The notes under the pieces were generated by a model that worked only from the letters and a program-made list of their open reading frames with translations, ran no database searches and was not told where the DNA came from. DNA of 64,000 nucleotides, taken from NCBI RefSeq assembly GCF_900102905.1, contig NZ_FNFV01000001.1, positions 441,501 through 505,500 on the forward strand, given 5' to 3'. The position numbers and the translations under genes were made by a program. This DNA is from Meinhardsimonia xiamenensis. GTDB taxonomy: Bacteria; Pseudomonadota; Alphaproteobacteria; Rhodobacterales; Rhodobacteraceae. Positions 9,969 to 19,158 of this stretch are shown here, in pieces; the stretch's first letter is position 1, and every line of letters starts with the position of its first letter.

Positions 9969-10095
9969 GAGAACATTCCCCGTAGCGAGTGAGTGCTTCT
10001 CCCCGGCGCGGCGGTTCAACAGCCCCCACCCAAGCCACCGCGTCGGGGACGTCACGCGCCAGAAGACCCGCCGCCCGCCGGCGGGTTTTTCTTTT
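9969..10095 (+). ncRNA. Candidate small RNA 2, paralogue of candidate small RNA 1
   Basis: It has the same architecture as the element at 9732-9881. GAGAA-N8-GTAGCGAG spans 9969-9989. An 11-bp stem follows (CCCCGGCGCGG with CCGCGTCGGGG, one G-U pair, about 10001-10047), extended by a GGTT/AGCC pairing, with the loop containing CAGCCCCCACC (10020-10030). A strong terminator sits at 10067-10095. The blocks and the loop are conserved while the stem sequences differ, which is a covariation-like pattern. It ends 3 bp before the stop of imuB on the opposite strand. The boundaries are approximate and expression is not shown by sequence alone. Confidence 0.55.
10067..10095 (+). terminator. Rho-independent terminator of candidate small RNA 2
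   Basis: CCCGCCG (10067-10073) pairs with CGGCGGG (10079-10085), followed by TTTTTCTTTT (10086-10095). The T-run is on the + strand, so it does not serve imuB on the - strand, whose stop is at 10099-10101. Confidence 0.8.
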
Positions 10096-10098
10096 GCC

Positions 10099-11757
10099 TC
10101 AGGCGAAGCTGCCCTGACAGAACCAGCCCGGACTCGTCGCCGCGCCATGGGCGTAGAAAAGCCACAGCCGCGCGCCTTCGGCCGTCGTTACCCGCCAGTA
10201 GTCGCGCACGCCCGAGCGCCACTGGGGATCGTCCAGCCACCATTCGGGCGCGATGCGCTCGGGGCCGATGGCCTCGGCGGTCACGAACTCCCGCCGCCGC
10301 CAACGAAAGCGCGCGGGTGGCGCGGGGCCTTCCCCCGCCGTCACCGGTTCGGGCCGCCAGAGGAGAAGCGGGCGCGGCGCCGGCCCCGGCGGCCAGGGAG
10401 CGGGCGCAGGCTCCGACCAGGCGGCGGCAAGGCGGGAGAAGCTCTTTTCGGGGATGTGGCTCTCGGCAGGATGCAGGCGGATGATCGCCTCGAGCCCGAT
10501 GCGCGCGCCGAGCCGGCCGATCAGGTCGTCAAGCGCGGCCTGTTGTCCTGCCCGGCCGATCGCCCGCGCCGCCGTCTCGGCGTGTCCCTGATGCTGGCGG
10601 GGGTGGACGGGCTCGGTCACCACCGCCTCGAGGCGCACGGCGTCGATGCCGAAGCCCGCCTCGATGTCGCCGAGCTTCAGCATCAGGAGCGGGCGGATGC
10701 GCTCGGGCGCGGCCGTGGGACGGGCGAGCCCCAGCTCGATCACCTGCCGGCCGCCCTCGCAGCCGAAGAGTTCGAGCCGCAGTCGCCGCGCCCCCCGGCC
10801 CTTGTCGCGGAGCCGCCGCTCGAGCGCGGGCAGAAGCCGGTCGATGGCGGCCATGATGTCGGCCTCAAGCCCGATCGGCTCGGGCAGCGTCAGCCGCACC
10901 GCAAAGCGCGCCTCGGGCCGGGCGGGAGAGACGGGTTCGGGCTCGACCCCCAGCGCCTGATCGAGCCGGCGGATGAGCGTGGGGCCGAACCGGCGGGCAA
11001 GCGCGGCCCGTGGCTGACCGGCGAGATCGCCGATGCGCCTGAGCCCGAGCCGGGTGAGCTCGGCCACCGTTTCGGGCTCAAGCCGCAGCGCGGCCACCGG
11101 CAGCCCGGCGATCGCCGCCCGCGTGTGGCCCGGCAGTGCGATGCGCGCCTCGCTCCCCCCGGCAGCGCTGGCAGCCGGCGCCGGCCCGCCCCGCTCCCAG
11201 TGGCGGCGGCGGGCGGCACGGGCGCGGGTGGCGCGCGCCTCCTGGTCGATGGCATCGCCCGAGCGCAACGCCCCCGCCCTGCGCCCGGCGAATCGGGCCA
11301 GCGCCCAGGCCGCGCCCACCGTGTCGGCAATGCCGGCGCGCACCGTCAGCCCGAAGGCGGCGCAATCGGCCTCCACCGCCGCCAGCACGCCCTCCTCGCC
11401 GCCGAAGAGATGCGCCGCGCCGGTGATGTCGATGACCAGCCCCGCCGGCGGCTCCTCCCCCACCCAGGGCGAAAACTTCTCCGCCCAGCGCCTGAGCGTT
11501 GCGAGAAATGCCGCATCCGCCGCCGGATTGGCGAGCCGCACGACAAGCGCCGGGCACATCGCCTGCGCATCGCGCAGGGGCTGGCCCACCCGCAACCCCG
11601 CCGCCTCCGCCTCGGCCGAGAGCGCGGCGACAAGCTGGGCGTTGCCCCGCGTCTCCACCACCGCCAGCGGCCCCGGCGGCAGGCCGCGCTCGCGCCGCAG
11701 GAGCCGCTCGGCGGCAAGACGCGGAAACCACAGCGAGAGGATGCGGCGGTGGGGCAT
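10099..11757 (-). CDS. imuB: ImuB-like Y-family DNA polymerase homologue (catalytically degenerate)
   Basis: A 552-residue member of the Y-family (UmuC/DinB) clade that works as the beta-clamp-binding hub of the ImuA-ImuB-DnaE2 mutasome. The N-terminus [19 protein letters not shown] replaces the catalytic DMDAFFA motif, and [14 protein letters not shown] stands where active polymerases carry the SIDE acidic pair. The polymerase carboxylates are therefore missing, as in other ImuB proteins. The C-terminal half ([22 protein letters not shown]) is typical of ImuB. The start is ATG 11757. A LexA-type GTTC-N7-GTTC box lies 13 bp upstream, so SOS induction is expected. Neither imuA nor dnaE2 is adjacent; the next gene upstream is adhC on the other strand. 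Confidence 0.9.
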   Translation of the reverse strand: MPHRRILSLWFPRLAAERLLRRERGLPPGPLAVVETRGNAQLVAALSAEAEAAGLRVGQPLRDAQAMCPALVVRLANPAADAAFLATLRRWAEKFSPWVGEEPPAGLVIDITGAAHLFGGEEGVLAAVEADCAAFGLTVRAGIADTVGAAWALARFAGRRAGALRSGDAIDQEARATRARAARRRHWERGGPAPAASAAGGSEARIALPGHTRAAIAGLPVAALRLEPETVAELTRLGLRRIGDLAGQPRAALARRFGPTLIRRLDQALGVEPEPVSPARPEARFAVRLTLPEPIGLEADIMAAIDRLLPALERRLRDKGRGARRLRLELFGCEGGRQVIELGLARPTAAPERIRPLLMLKLGDIEAGFGIDAVRLEAVVTEPVHPRQHQGHAETAARAIGRAGQQAALDDLIGRLGARIGLEAIIRLHPAESHIPEKSFSRLAAAWSEPAPAPWPPGPAPRPLLLWRPEPVTAGEGPAPPARFRWRRREFVTAEAIGPERIAPEWWLDDPQWRSGVRDYWRVTTAEGARLWLFYAHGAATSPGWFCQGSFA

Positions 11758-11769
11758 GACGGCAGCAAT

Positions 11770-11784
11770 GTTCCATATTTGTTC
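11770..11784. promoter_or_regulatory. LexA (SOS) box upstream of imuB
   Basis: GTTCCATATTTGTTC is an exact match to GTTC-N7-GTTC, the direct-repeat LexA site described for Rhodobacter and other alphaproteobacteria. It is 13 bp from the imuB ATG (11757) and 112 bp from the adhC ATG on the other side, so imuB is the likely target. Confidence 0.8.
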
Positions 11785-11895
11785 TCAATCTATCTCGGCC
11801 GCGACCGCCGAGTCGAGTCGCGCCGCGCATCCGTGGTTGCAATGGCGCGCGCCTTGCCGGAGGCTCGCACCAAGGACGAACAGGGAGGAGAGACC

Positions 11896-13008
<1,113 letters not shown>

Positions 13009-13020
13009 AATTCCTCTCGC

Positions 13021-13079
13021 CCTTCGTGGGCTTTGAAAATACCCTGCGGGGGCCGGGGGCAAACCCCACGGTGCCCCCG
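13021..13079 (-). repeat. Composite intergenic repeat, copy E (diverged, minus orientation)
   Basis: On the minus strand a CGGGGGC/CGGGGGC-type stem (13054-13060 with 13073-13079, 12-nt loop) precedes GCAGGGTATTTTCAAAGCC and then CACGAAGG, a diverged version of the tail found in the other four copies. It fills most of the 95-bp gap between adhC and the NYN-domain gene. Confidence 0.55.
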
Positions 13080-13103
13080 ATTTCCGCGAACCGCAGGAGA
13101 CTC

Positions 13104-13826
13104 ATGCCCAGCCGCGACCGCCCACTTTACGCCGTCCTGATCGACGCCGACAACATTCCGGCCAAATACGCCGCCGCCATCCTGCGCGAGATCACGTCCT
13201 TCGGCGAGCCAGCGCTGAGGCGCGTCTATGGAGACTGGTCCTCGGGTCAGCTCAGGGGCTGGTCGGAGACGGTGCGCGCGCTGGGGCTGGTGGCGCATCA
13301 GGAAACCGCCAACACCAAGGGCAAGAACGCCTCCGACATCGGTCTTGTCATCGATGCGATGGACATCCTTCACACCGGGCGTTTCGACGGTTTCGTGCTG
13401 GTTTCCTCCGACAGCGACTTCACCGCGCTCGCCAACCGCATCCGCGAGCAGGGGCTCGATGTCATCGGCATCGGGGAGGCGAAGGCGCCGGAGTCACTGC
13501 GCAATGTCTGCAACCGCTTCATCCTGATCGAGAACATCGTTGACGACACCGATGCCACGGCCGAGCGTGGCGCGCGCGCCCGCCCGGCGACGGCGAAGAA
13601 ACCACCGACAGAGGCGATCCCGCTCATCCTCGCGGCGATGGGCAAGATCGAGCAGGATGACGAGTGGTATGCGCTGGGCCAGATCGGGCAGACGATCATG
13701 GCCGAGCACCCCGATTTCGACACCCGCACCTACGGCAAGCGCAAGCTCTCGGACCTCGTCCGCGAGCTGCCGCGCTTCGAGATGCGCAAGGAGGGCAACC
13801 AGACCCTGATCCGCCGCCGGGACTGA
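13104..13826 (+). CDS. NYN domain protein (LabA/DUF88-like, OST-HTH C-terminus)
   Basis: A 240-residue protein with an N-terminal NYN (PIN-like) nuclease domain. The conserved acidic residues are visible in AVLIDADNIPAKYA (residues 10-22), in SDIGLVIDAMDIL (about 76-89) and in LVSSDSDFTAL (about 97-108), the usual metal-binding constellation of NYN RNases. After a linker the C-terminal about 75 residues (IPLILAAMGKIEQDDEWYALGQ to the end) form an OST-HTH/LOTUS-type RNA-binding domain. The predicted role is RNA cleavage or turnover; no substrate can be named. ATG 13104 follows CGCAGGAGA. It is convergent with the DUF1489 gene. Confidence 0.88.
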   Translation: MPSRDRPLYAVLIDADNIPAKYAAAILREITSFGEPALRRVYGDWSSGQLRGWSETVRALGLVAHQETANTKGKNASDIGLVIDAMDILHTGRFDGFVLVSSDSDFTALANRIREQGLDVIGIGEAKAPESLRNVCNRFILIENIVDDTDATAERGARARPATAKKPPTEAIPLILAAMGKIEQDDEWYALGQIGQTIMAEHPDFDTRTYGKRKLSDLVRELPRFEMRKEGNQTLIRRRD

Positions 13827-13846
13827 GCCTGAAGCGCGTCGCGCCC

Positions 13847-14281
13847 TCAACGCACGCCGATCTCGGAGAGCGCCCGCTCGAGCTCGGCCGGCAGCGCGCT
13901 CTCGCCGGCCTGCGGCGCGGCCAGGTCGCGCGGCGCCTCCTCGGCCGGCAGGTAGCGCCAGCCTTGAAAGGCCCGGCGCGGCACCGGCTCGGTGCGCACA
14001 AGCTCGGGGTCGAGCACGATGCCGCAGCGGCGCACCCCGTCCTCGCCGATGACCTCCTCCAGCCGAAGGATGCGCTGGCGCGCGAGGATCAGCCCGCGGA
14101 ACACCCAGTAGAGCGAGCCGCCGTCGAGAAGTTCCGCCTGCCGCCGCGGCCACATGCGGGTGACGTGGCGTGGCAGGCCGCCGGGCAGCGCGCGCGCGCG
14201 GCGCGCCTGCCATGCGGCGAGCTCCTCCACCGTGTCGGTGCCGACGCAGAGCTTGACGAGGTTGAGGCTGCCCCTTCCCAC
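13847..14281 (-). CDS. DUF1489 family protein
   Basis: A 144-residue protein recognised by the DUF1489 signatures LNLVKLCVG, HVTRMWPRR and LLDGGSLYWVFRGLILARQR. The function is unknown; the family is confined largely to alphaproteobacteria. It has no membrane segment and no signal peptide. GTG 14281 is used because GGGGGG lies 6 bp upstream and no ATG precedes the conserved LNLVKLC. It is divergent from nrdJ, with only 111 bp between the start codons. Confidence 0.85.
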   Translation of the reverse strand: MGRGSLNLVKLCVGTDTVEELAAWQARRARALPGGLPRHVTRMWPRRQAELLDGGSLYWVFRGLILARQRILRLEEVIGEDGVRRCGIVLDPELVRTEPVPRRAFQGWRYLPAEEAPRDLAAPQAGESALPAELERALSEIGVR

Positions 14282-14329
14282 GCGATCCCCCCAGATCGTG
14301 GTGTTGCGGCGTCATCCTGACGCCATCAG

Positions 14330-14358
14330 TTGCGCGAGGCAAGCGGGAGGCGTATCTT
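14330..14358 (+). promoter_or_regulatory. Candidate sigma-70 promoter of nrdJ
   Basis: TTGCGC (14330-14335), a 17-bp spacer and TATCTT (14353-14358), 34 bp before the nrdJ ATG. No NrdR-type box or cobalamin riboswitch core is visible in the short spacer. Confidence 0.4.
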
Positions 14359-14392
14359 TTGCCTTCCTCTCCCATCGCATGAGGATCCCGCG

Positions 14393-16681
14393 ATGACCCG
14401 TTTTGCCGCGCCCATCGCCGAAGCCATCTGGGACATGAAGTACCGCTTCAAGGCGCCCGACGGCACGCCCATCGACAAGACCGTCGAGGACAGCTGGCGG
14501 CGCGTGGCGCGCGCCGTCGCGTCGGTCGAGGACGACCCCAGCTATTGGGAAGATCGCTTCTACGCGGCGCTCGAGGATTTCCGCTTCCTGCCGGCGGGGC
14601 GCATCCTCGCCGGGGCCGGCACCGGGCGGCAGGTGACGTTGTTCAACTGCTTCGTGATGGGGCTGATCCCCGACTCGATGGAGGGGATCTTCGAGAACCT
14701 CAAGGAAGCGGCGCTGACCATGCAGCAGGGCGGCGGCATCGGCTATGACTTCTCCACCATCCGCCCGAAGGGCGCGCCGGTGCGCCGGGTGGGGGCGGAT
14801 GCCTCCGGCCCGCTGAGCTTCATGGACGTGTGGGACGCGATGTGTCGCACGGTGATGTCGGCGGGCTCCCGGCGCGGCGCGATGATGGGCTGCATGCGCT
14901 GCGACCACCCCGACATCGAGGAGTTCATCGCCGCCAAGTCCGACCCGGCGCGGCTGCGAAACTTCAACCTCAGCGTGCTGGTGACCGACGCCTTCATGGA
15001 GGCCGTGAAGGCCGACGGACCGTGGGATCTGGTCTTTGACGGCAAGGTCTGGCGCACCGTCCGGGCGCGCGATCTGTGGAACAGGATCATGCGCGCCACC
15101 TACGACTATGCCGAGCCCGGCGTGATCTTCATCGACCGCATCAATGCCGAGAACAACCTCTATTACTGCGAGACGATCTCGGCCACGAACCCCTGCGGCG
15201 AGCAGCCGCTGCCACCCTACGGCGCCTGCCTTCTGGGCTCGGTCAATCTCGCCCGGCTGGTGCGCGACCCGTTCGAGCCTTCGGCCCGGCTCGATTTCGA
15301 CGAGCTGGAAGAGCTGGTGCGCACCGGCGTGCGGCTCATGGATAATGTCATTGACGTGTCGCTCTTTCCGCTGCCGCAGCAGTGGGAGGAGGCGCGCGCC
15401 AAGCGCCGCATCGGGCTCGGCGTCACCGGGCTTGCCGATGCGCTCTTGATGCTCGGCATCACCTACGGCTCGGCCGAGGCGGTGGCCGCGACCGAGGACT
15501 GGATGCACCGCATCGCCCGCACCGCCTATCTCACAAGCGCCGAGCTTGCCGCCGAGAAGGGCGCCTTTCCGCTCTTCGATCGTGAGAAATACCTCGCCGC
15601 GCCGATGCTGATGAAGATGGACGAGGAAGTGCGCGCGGCTGTGGCCAGGAACGGCATCCGCAACGCGCTTCTGACCTCGATCGCTCCTACCGGCACGATC
15701 AGCCTTTATGCCGGCAACGTCTCGAGCGGCATCGAGCCGGTCTTCGCCTACACCTACAAGCGCAAGGTGCTCCAGCCCGACGGCTCGCGCATCGAGGAGG
15801 AGGTGGTGGACTACGCCGTGCAGCTCTGGCGCGAGAAGCATGGCGACAAGGAGCTTCCCGAGCATTTCGTCGATGTCTCCACCCTGACCCCGCAGGCGCA
15901 CATCCGCATGCAGGCGGCGGCGCAGAAATGGGTCGATGCCTCGATCTCCAAGACCATCAACGTGCCCGAGGACATCCCCTTCGACGCCTTCAAGGACGTC
16001 TATCTCGAGGCCTATGCCGAGGGCTGCAAGGGCTGCACCACCTACCGGCCGAACCCGGTGACGGGCGCGGTGCTGAGCGTGGGCGAGAAGGAGAAGAAGC
16101 CCGAAGTCGTCGCGAAAGGAGAGGGCGAGCCCGCCCAGCCGCATGGCGATGTCGTCTACATCTCCGAGCCGCTCGACCGGCCGCAGGAGCTTCAGGGCAC
16201 GACCTACAAGCTCAAGTGGCCGGGCAGCGAGCACGCGCTCTACATCACCATCAACGACATCGTCGTGAACGGCCGCCGACGGCCCTTCGAGATCTTCATC
16301 AATTCCAAGAACATGGAGCATTTCGCCTGGACGGTGGCGCTCACCCGGATGATCTCGGCGGTGTTCCGCCGCGGCGGCGATGTCTCCTTCGTGGTGGAGG
16401 AACTCAAGGCCGTATTCGACCCGCGCGGCGGCGCGTGGATGGAGGGGCGCTACGTGCCCTCGATCCTGGCCGCGATCGGCGGGGTGATCGAGCGCCATCT
16501 GATCGAGATCGGCTTCATCGAGGGCGAGGGGCTGGGGCTCAAGATCGACCCGAGTGCTCGCGTGGTGCCGCTCGAGGAGCCGCCGCGCGGCCCGGTCTGC
16601 GCGGCCTGCGGCAGCTTCGATCAGCGCATGATCGAGGGCTGCCTGACCTGCATGGATTGCGGATATTCGAAATGCGGTTGA
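14393..16681 (+). CDS. nrdJ: Adenosylcobalamin-dependent (class II) ribonucleoside-diphosphate reductase
   Basis: A 762-residue enzyme that makes deoxyribonucleotides using vitamin B12 and is therefore oxygen-independent. The N-terminal RNR core contains the active-site Cys in LFNCFVMG, the loop MQQGGGIGYDFS, and NPCGEQPLPPYGACLLGSVNL with the radical Cys and the conserved Asn/Glu. The extended C-terminus carries a TSCPD-like region (about 600-720) and ends with paired cysteines (CAACGS, CLTCMDCGYSKCG) that may bind zinc or re-reduce the active site. ATG 14393 is the start with family homology; an ATG at 14379 is possible. No nrdAB or nrdD is present in the window. Confidence 0.95.
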   Translation: MTRFAAPIAEAIWDMKYRFKAPDGTPIDKTVEDSWRRVARAVASVEDDPSYWEDRFYAALEDFRFLPAGRILAGAGTGRQVTLFNCFVMGLIPDSMEGIFENLKEAALTMQQGGGIGYDFSTIRPKGAPVRRVGADASGPLSFMDVWDAMCRTVMSAGSRRGAMMGCMRCDHPDIEEFIAAKSDPARLRNFNLSVLVTDAFMEAVKADGPWDLVFDGKVWRTVRARDLWNRIMRATYDYAEPGVIFIDRINAENNLYYCETISATNPCGEQPLPPYGACLLGSVNLARLVRDPFEPSARLDFDELEELVRTGVRLMDNVIDVSLFPLPQQWEEARAKRRIGLGVTGLADALLMLGITYGSAEAVAATEDWMHRIARTAYLTSAELAAEKGAFPLFDREKYLAAPMLMKMDEEVRAAVARNGIRNALLTSIAPTGTISLYAGNVSSGIEPVFAYTYKRKVLQPDGSRIEEEVVDYAVQLWREKHGDKELPEHFVDVSTLTPQAHIRMQAAAQKWVDASISKTINVPEDIPFDAFKDVYLEAYAEGCKGCTTYRPNPVTGAVLSVGEKEKKPEVVAKGEGEPAQPHGDVVYISEPLDRPQELQGTTYKLKWPGSEHALYITINDIVVNGRRRPFEIFINSKNMEHFAWTVALTRMISAVFRRGGDVSFVVEELKAVFDPRGGAWMEGRYVPSILAAIGGVIERHLIEIGFIEGEGLGLKIDPSARVVPLEEPPRGPVCAACGSFDQRMIEGCLTCMDCGYSKCG

Positions 16682-16811
16682 CGCTGGCTGCGGGTGCTTG
16701 TGGCGGGCTTGCCACGGCACCTTCGCCCGCCATCCACTGACCCATGGTACAGACGGCGCCGCTCTGCTAGAAGACGCGCACCGGTGGGGGGCCGGCAGCG
16801 AAGAGGTTGAG

Positions 16812-17738
16812 ATGATCCGGTTTCTGCGTGCCCTCCCAGCCGTGGCCTGTCTTCTCTTGGCAGTTCCATCCATCGCGCCCGCCCAGGACGGGCGGCAGAC
16901 GCTTGGTTTCGGGCGTCTGTTCAACAATGACGGGCTGGGCGATGGCCGCGACCGGTGGCGCACGGGATCATACACCGTCAGCTGGCTGCGCGGGCGCGAG
17001 CCCTGGTCCGGCGCATTGCCGGAAAGCATGGGCGAGGTTCTCGAGTACCGTTTCCGTGGCGAAATCATCGCGCCGGCAAATCTTGCAAGCCCTGCGCCCG
17101 GCGACCGCCGCTATGTCGGCGCGCTGAGCGTCGGTCTTCACAGCCATTTCGAACGCGGGCGAACGCGGTTTTCCCTGGGCGGGGATCTCGTCGCAACGGG
17201 GCCGATGACCGGACTCGGCGGGTTTCAGGAATTCGTGCATGATCTGTTCGGCATGTCTTCGCCGGCGCCGGCGCTTGCCAATCAGATCCCGAACGCGTTT
17301 CACCCGACCGCCACCGCCTCCGTCACGCGCGAGATCGGCATGGCCGGCGGTGCCGTGCGCCTCATGCCCTTCGTCGAGGGGCAGGTTGGCGTGGAGACAC
17401 TGGTGCGTGCCGGCGCCGACCTGAAAATCGGCAGGGCCGGCTCTGGCGGGCTGTGGCTGCGCGACGTCGTGACCGGCCAGCAGTATCACGCGGCTCCCGG
17501 CGCGCAGGGGCTGAGCCTGACGCTTGGCGGCGACATCGCCCATGTCGCCTCCTCCGCCTATCTGCCGGCAGGCGAGCCGGCAGTGCCCGAACCCACGCGG
17601 ACCCGCCTGCGCGCAGGTCTCACCTGGCAAGGCGAGCGCAGCACCCTCTTTTATGGTGTCACCTGGCTCGGCAAGGAATTTCAGGGCCAGCCCGAGGGGC
17701 AGGTTGTGGGGTCATTGTCGCTGAAGTTCCGGTTCTGA
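16812..17738 (+). CDS. LpxR-like lipid A deacylase (DUF2219), outer-membrane beta-barrel
   Basis: A 308-residue protein with a signal peptide (residues 1-25, ending APAQ) and the DUF2219/LpxR features FNNDGLGDGRDRWRTGSY and GDRRYVGALSVGLHS. It ends in an aromatic residue (SLKFRF), as outer-membrane barrels do. LpxR removes the 3'-acyloxyacyl group of lipid A; the Asn-Asp and Ser/Thr of the active-site region appear to be present in the N-terminal motif, but the catalytic His is not certain. ATG 16812 follows AAGAGGTTGAG. Its leader contains GGTGGGGGG (about 16783-16791), complementary to the C-rich loops of the candidate small RNAs. Confidence 0.85.
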   Translation: MIRFLRALPAVACLLLAVPSIAPAQDGRQTLGFGRLFNNDGLGDGRDRWRTGSYTVSWLRGREPWSGALPESMGEVLEYRFRGEIIAPANLASPAPGDRRYVGALSVGLHSHFERGRTRFSLGGDLVATGPMTGLGGFQEFVHDLFGMSSPAPALANQIPNAFHPTATASVTREIGMAGGAVRLMPFVEGQVGVETLVRAGADLKIGRAGSGGLWLRDVVTGQQYHAAPGAQGLSLTLGGDIAHVASSAYLPAGEPAVPEPTRTRLRAGLTWQGERSTLFYGVTWLGKEFQGQPEGQVVGSLSLKFRF

Positions 17739-17836
17739 AAACTTTCCGAAAGGGAAGGATTCCCAGACTGTTTCCGATCTGCTAACCTGTCATCCACAAA
17801 ACAAGAACAGACACGAGCAGGCAGGAAAGAGCAGGC

Positions 17837-18964
17837 ATGACGACGGGCTATCGCGGCACGTTCGTCATCTCCTGGGCACAGACCGAGATCGACGGGTTGG
17901 CCGGCGCGCCAGCCAGTGCTCTCGTGACGGGCGCCAATTGGCGCTGGCGCGGGCGCGCGGTGCGGGTTGACGGGCCCGACAGGCCGCTGGTTCTCACGGG
18001 TGCCGAGGAGGTGGGTTAGCTTCGCCGTCACGCCGCGCGCGGCGTGGCAAGGCGCATGGGCGCGGTTCTGCCGATGGCGCGGCGCCGGGGGAAGGGCGAC
18101 GCCGCGGTGACCCAAGGGGCGCGCGACGAAACCGACGCCCCGCTTCTCGACCGGGGCTTCGCGGTGACCGACGGCAGGCGGCGCTGGATCGCGACGCTGA
18201 TCGAGCTGCCCGAGGCGTCGCCGCTTCTCATGTTTCTGGACGAGATGCCGCCTGAAGGGCGCGACCTGTGGGTGTGCCAGCTGATGCTGGCCGATGGCGT
18301 GCTCAGACGCGTTGCGCCCGAAGCCTCCGCGGTGATCTGTTTCACGCCCGACACGCTCATTGCCACGCCGGAAGGGGCGCTGCCGGCGGGCCTTCTGGAT
18401 GAGGGTGACCTGGTGCTGACGCGCGACAGCGGGCCGCAGCCGGTGCTCTGGGTGGGCCGACGGCGGATCAGCGGGGCGCGGCTGCAGGCACAGCCCGAGC
18501 TGCGGCCGGTGCGTCTGCGGGCCGGCGCGCTCAGCGACAGTAGCGGCGGCATCGGCCAGGAGGGGGAGGTGCCGGAGCGCGATCTTCTGGTCTCGCCCGA
18601 TCATCGCATCCTGCTGCGCGGCGCGCGGGCGCGCGCGCTTTTCAACGAAGATGAGGTTCTCGTGCGGGCACGTGACCTGATCGACGACCGGCGCGTCACC
18701 GTTGACCGGAGCAGCCGGGAGGTCATTTACGTCCATCTGCTTCTGGAGCGGCATCAGATCGTCTGGGCCAACGGTGTCGAGACGGAAAGCTTCCACCCCG
18801 CCGGCATGCCGCTTTCGGCGATCGACGAGGCCCAGCGCTCGGAGCTCTTCACGCGCGTGCCCGAGCTTGCGCGGGATCCTTTCGCCTATGGCGACTTCGC
18901 CCGCAGGCCGCTCGACGCCGCCGAGGCGGCGATCATGCTGCATGCCCCGCCGGCGCTGCACTGA
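17837..18964 (+). pseudogene. Hint-domain-containing protein gene interrupted by an in-frame amber codon
   Basis: ATG 17837 begins TGYRGTFVISWAQTEIDGL, the start of a Rhodobacterales Hint-domain protein, and the frame stops at TAG 18017-18019 after 60 codons. The same frame continues after the TAG with LRRHAARGVARRMG and runs 315 codons to 18964. There is no frameshift: one codon is the only break. The Hint domain (about codons 170-320) has ICFTPDT with the nucleophilic Cys, LVSPDHR, LFNEDEVLV and VYVHLLLERHQIVWANGVETESFHP. A restart could occur at GTG 18044 or ATG 18056 and would leave the Hint domain intact. TAG is used as a normal stop by other genes here (YqhA, the ExbB-like protein, bdh), so reassignment is unlikely. 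A nonsense mutation or a sequencing error are the simplest explanations. Confidence 0.75.
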
Positions 18965-18977
18965 ACGTCATGGGCTG

Positions 18978-19005
18978 TTGACAGCCTCGCTCCGACCTCT
19001 ATAAG
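18978..19005 (+). promoter_or_regulatory. Strong sigma-70 promoter of rpsD
   Basis: A full-consensus TTGACA (18978-18983) is separated by 16 bp from TATAAG (19000-19005). This is the best consensus promoter I noticed in the window. It predicts a leader of about 145 nt before rpsD with several GC-rich hairpins (for example TGCC...GGCA around 19070-19088) that could host S4 autoregulation (inference). Confidence 0.7.
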
Positions 19006-19158
19006 CGCGCTCTCTGGCGGGGCTTCGCGGCCCGGCCGGAACTCTGGTGTTGGTGGCCCCCGCAAGGGGATGCCTGTCGGCCGCAAGGCAGAGGACAACG
19101 CCCTTCATCGCCGGAAGGGGACACCCTGACGGCAGGAAACTAGTGAAGGAGATCAGCC

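Noticed and set aside
9732-10095. Identity as 6S RNA, two-piece tmRNA, SRP RNA or RNase P RNA
   Set aside because: None of the conserved sequences I know for these RNAs (for example tmRNA tag start, SRP tetraloop region GGAAGGAAGCAG, RNase P GAGGAAAGTCC) appears on either strand.
10147-11895. N-terminal extension of adhC through imuB
   Set aside because: Homology starts at ATG 11896 with a good ribosome-binding site; the extension is antisense to imuB and contains the LexA box.
14312-17068. 918-codon ORF on the minus strand opposite nrdJ
   Set aside because: nrdJ on the + strand is a full-length class II reductase; the antisense product is low-complexity His/Arg/Asp-rich, typical of GC shadow frames.
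17837-18019. Stand-alone 60-residue small protein gene
   Set aside because: Its sequence is the N-terminus of the same-frame Hint protein; the TAG is a break in one gene rather than the end of a small gene.
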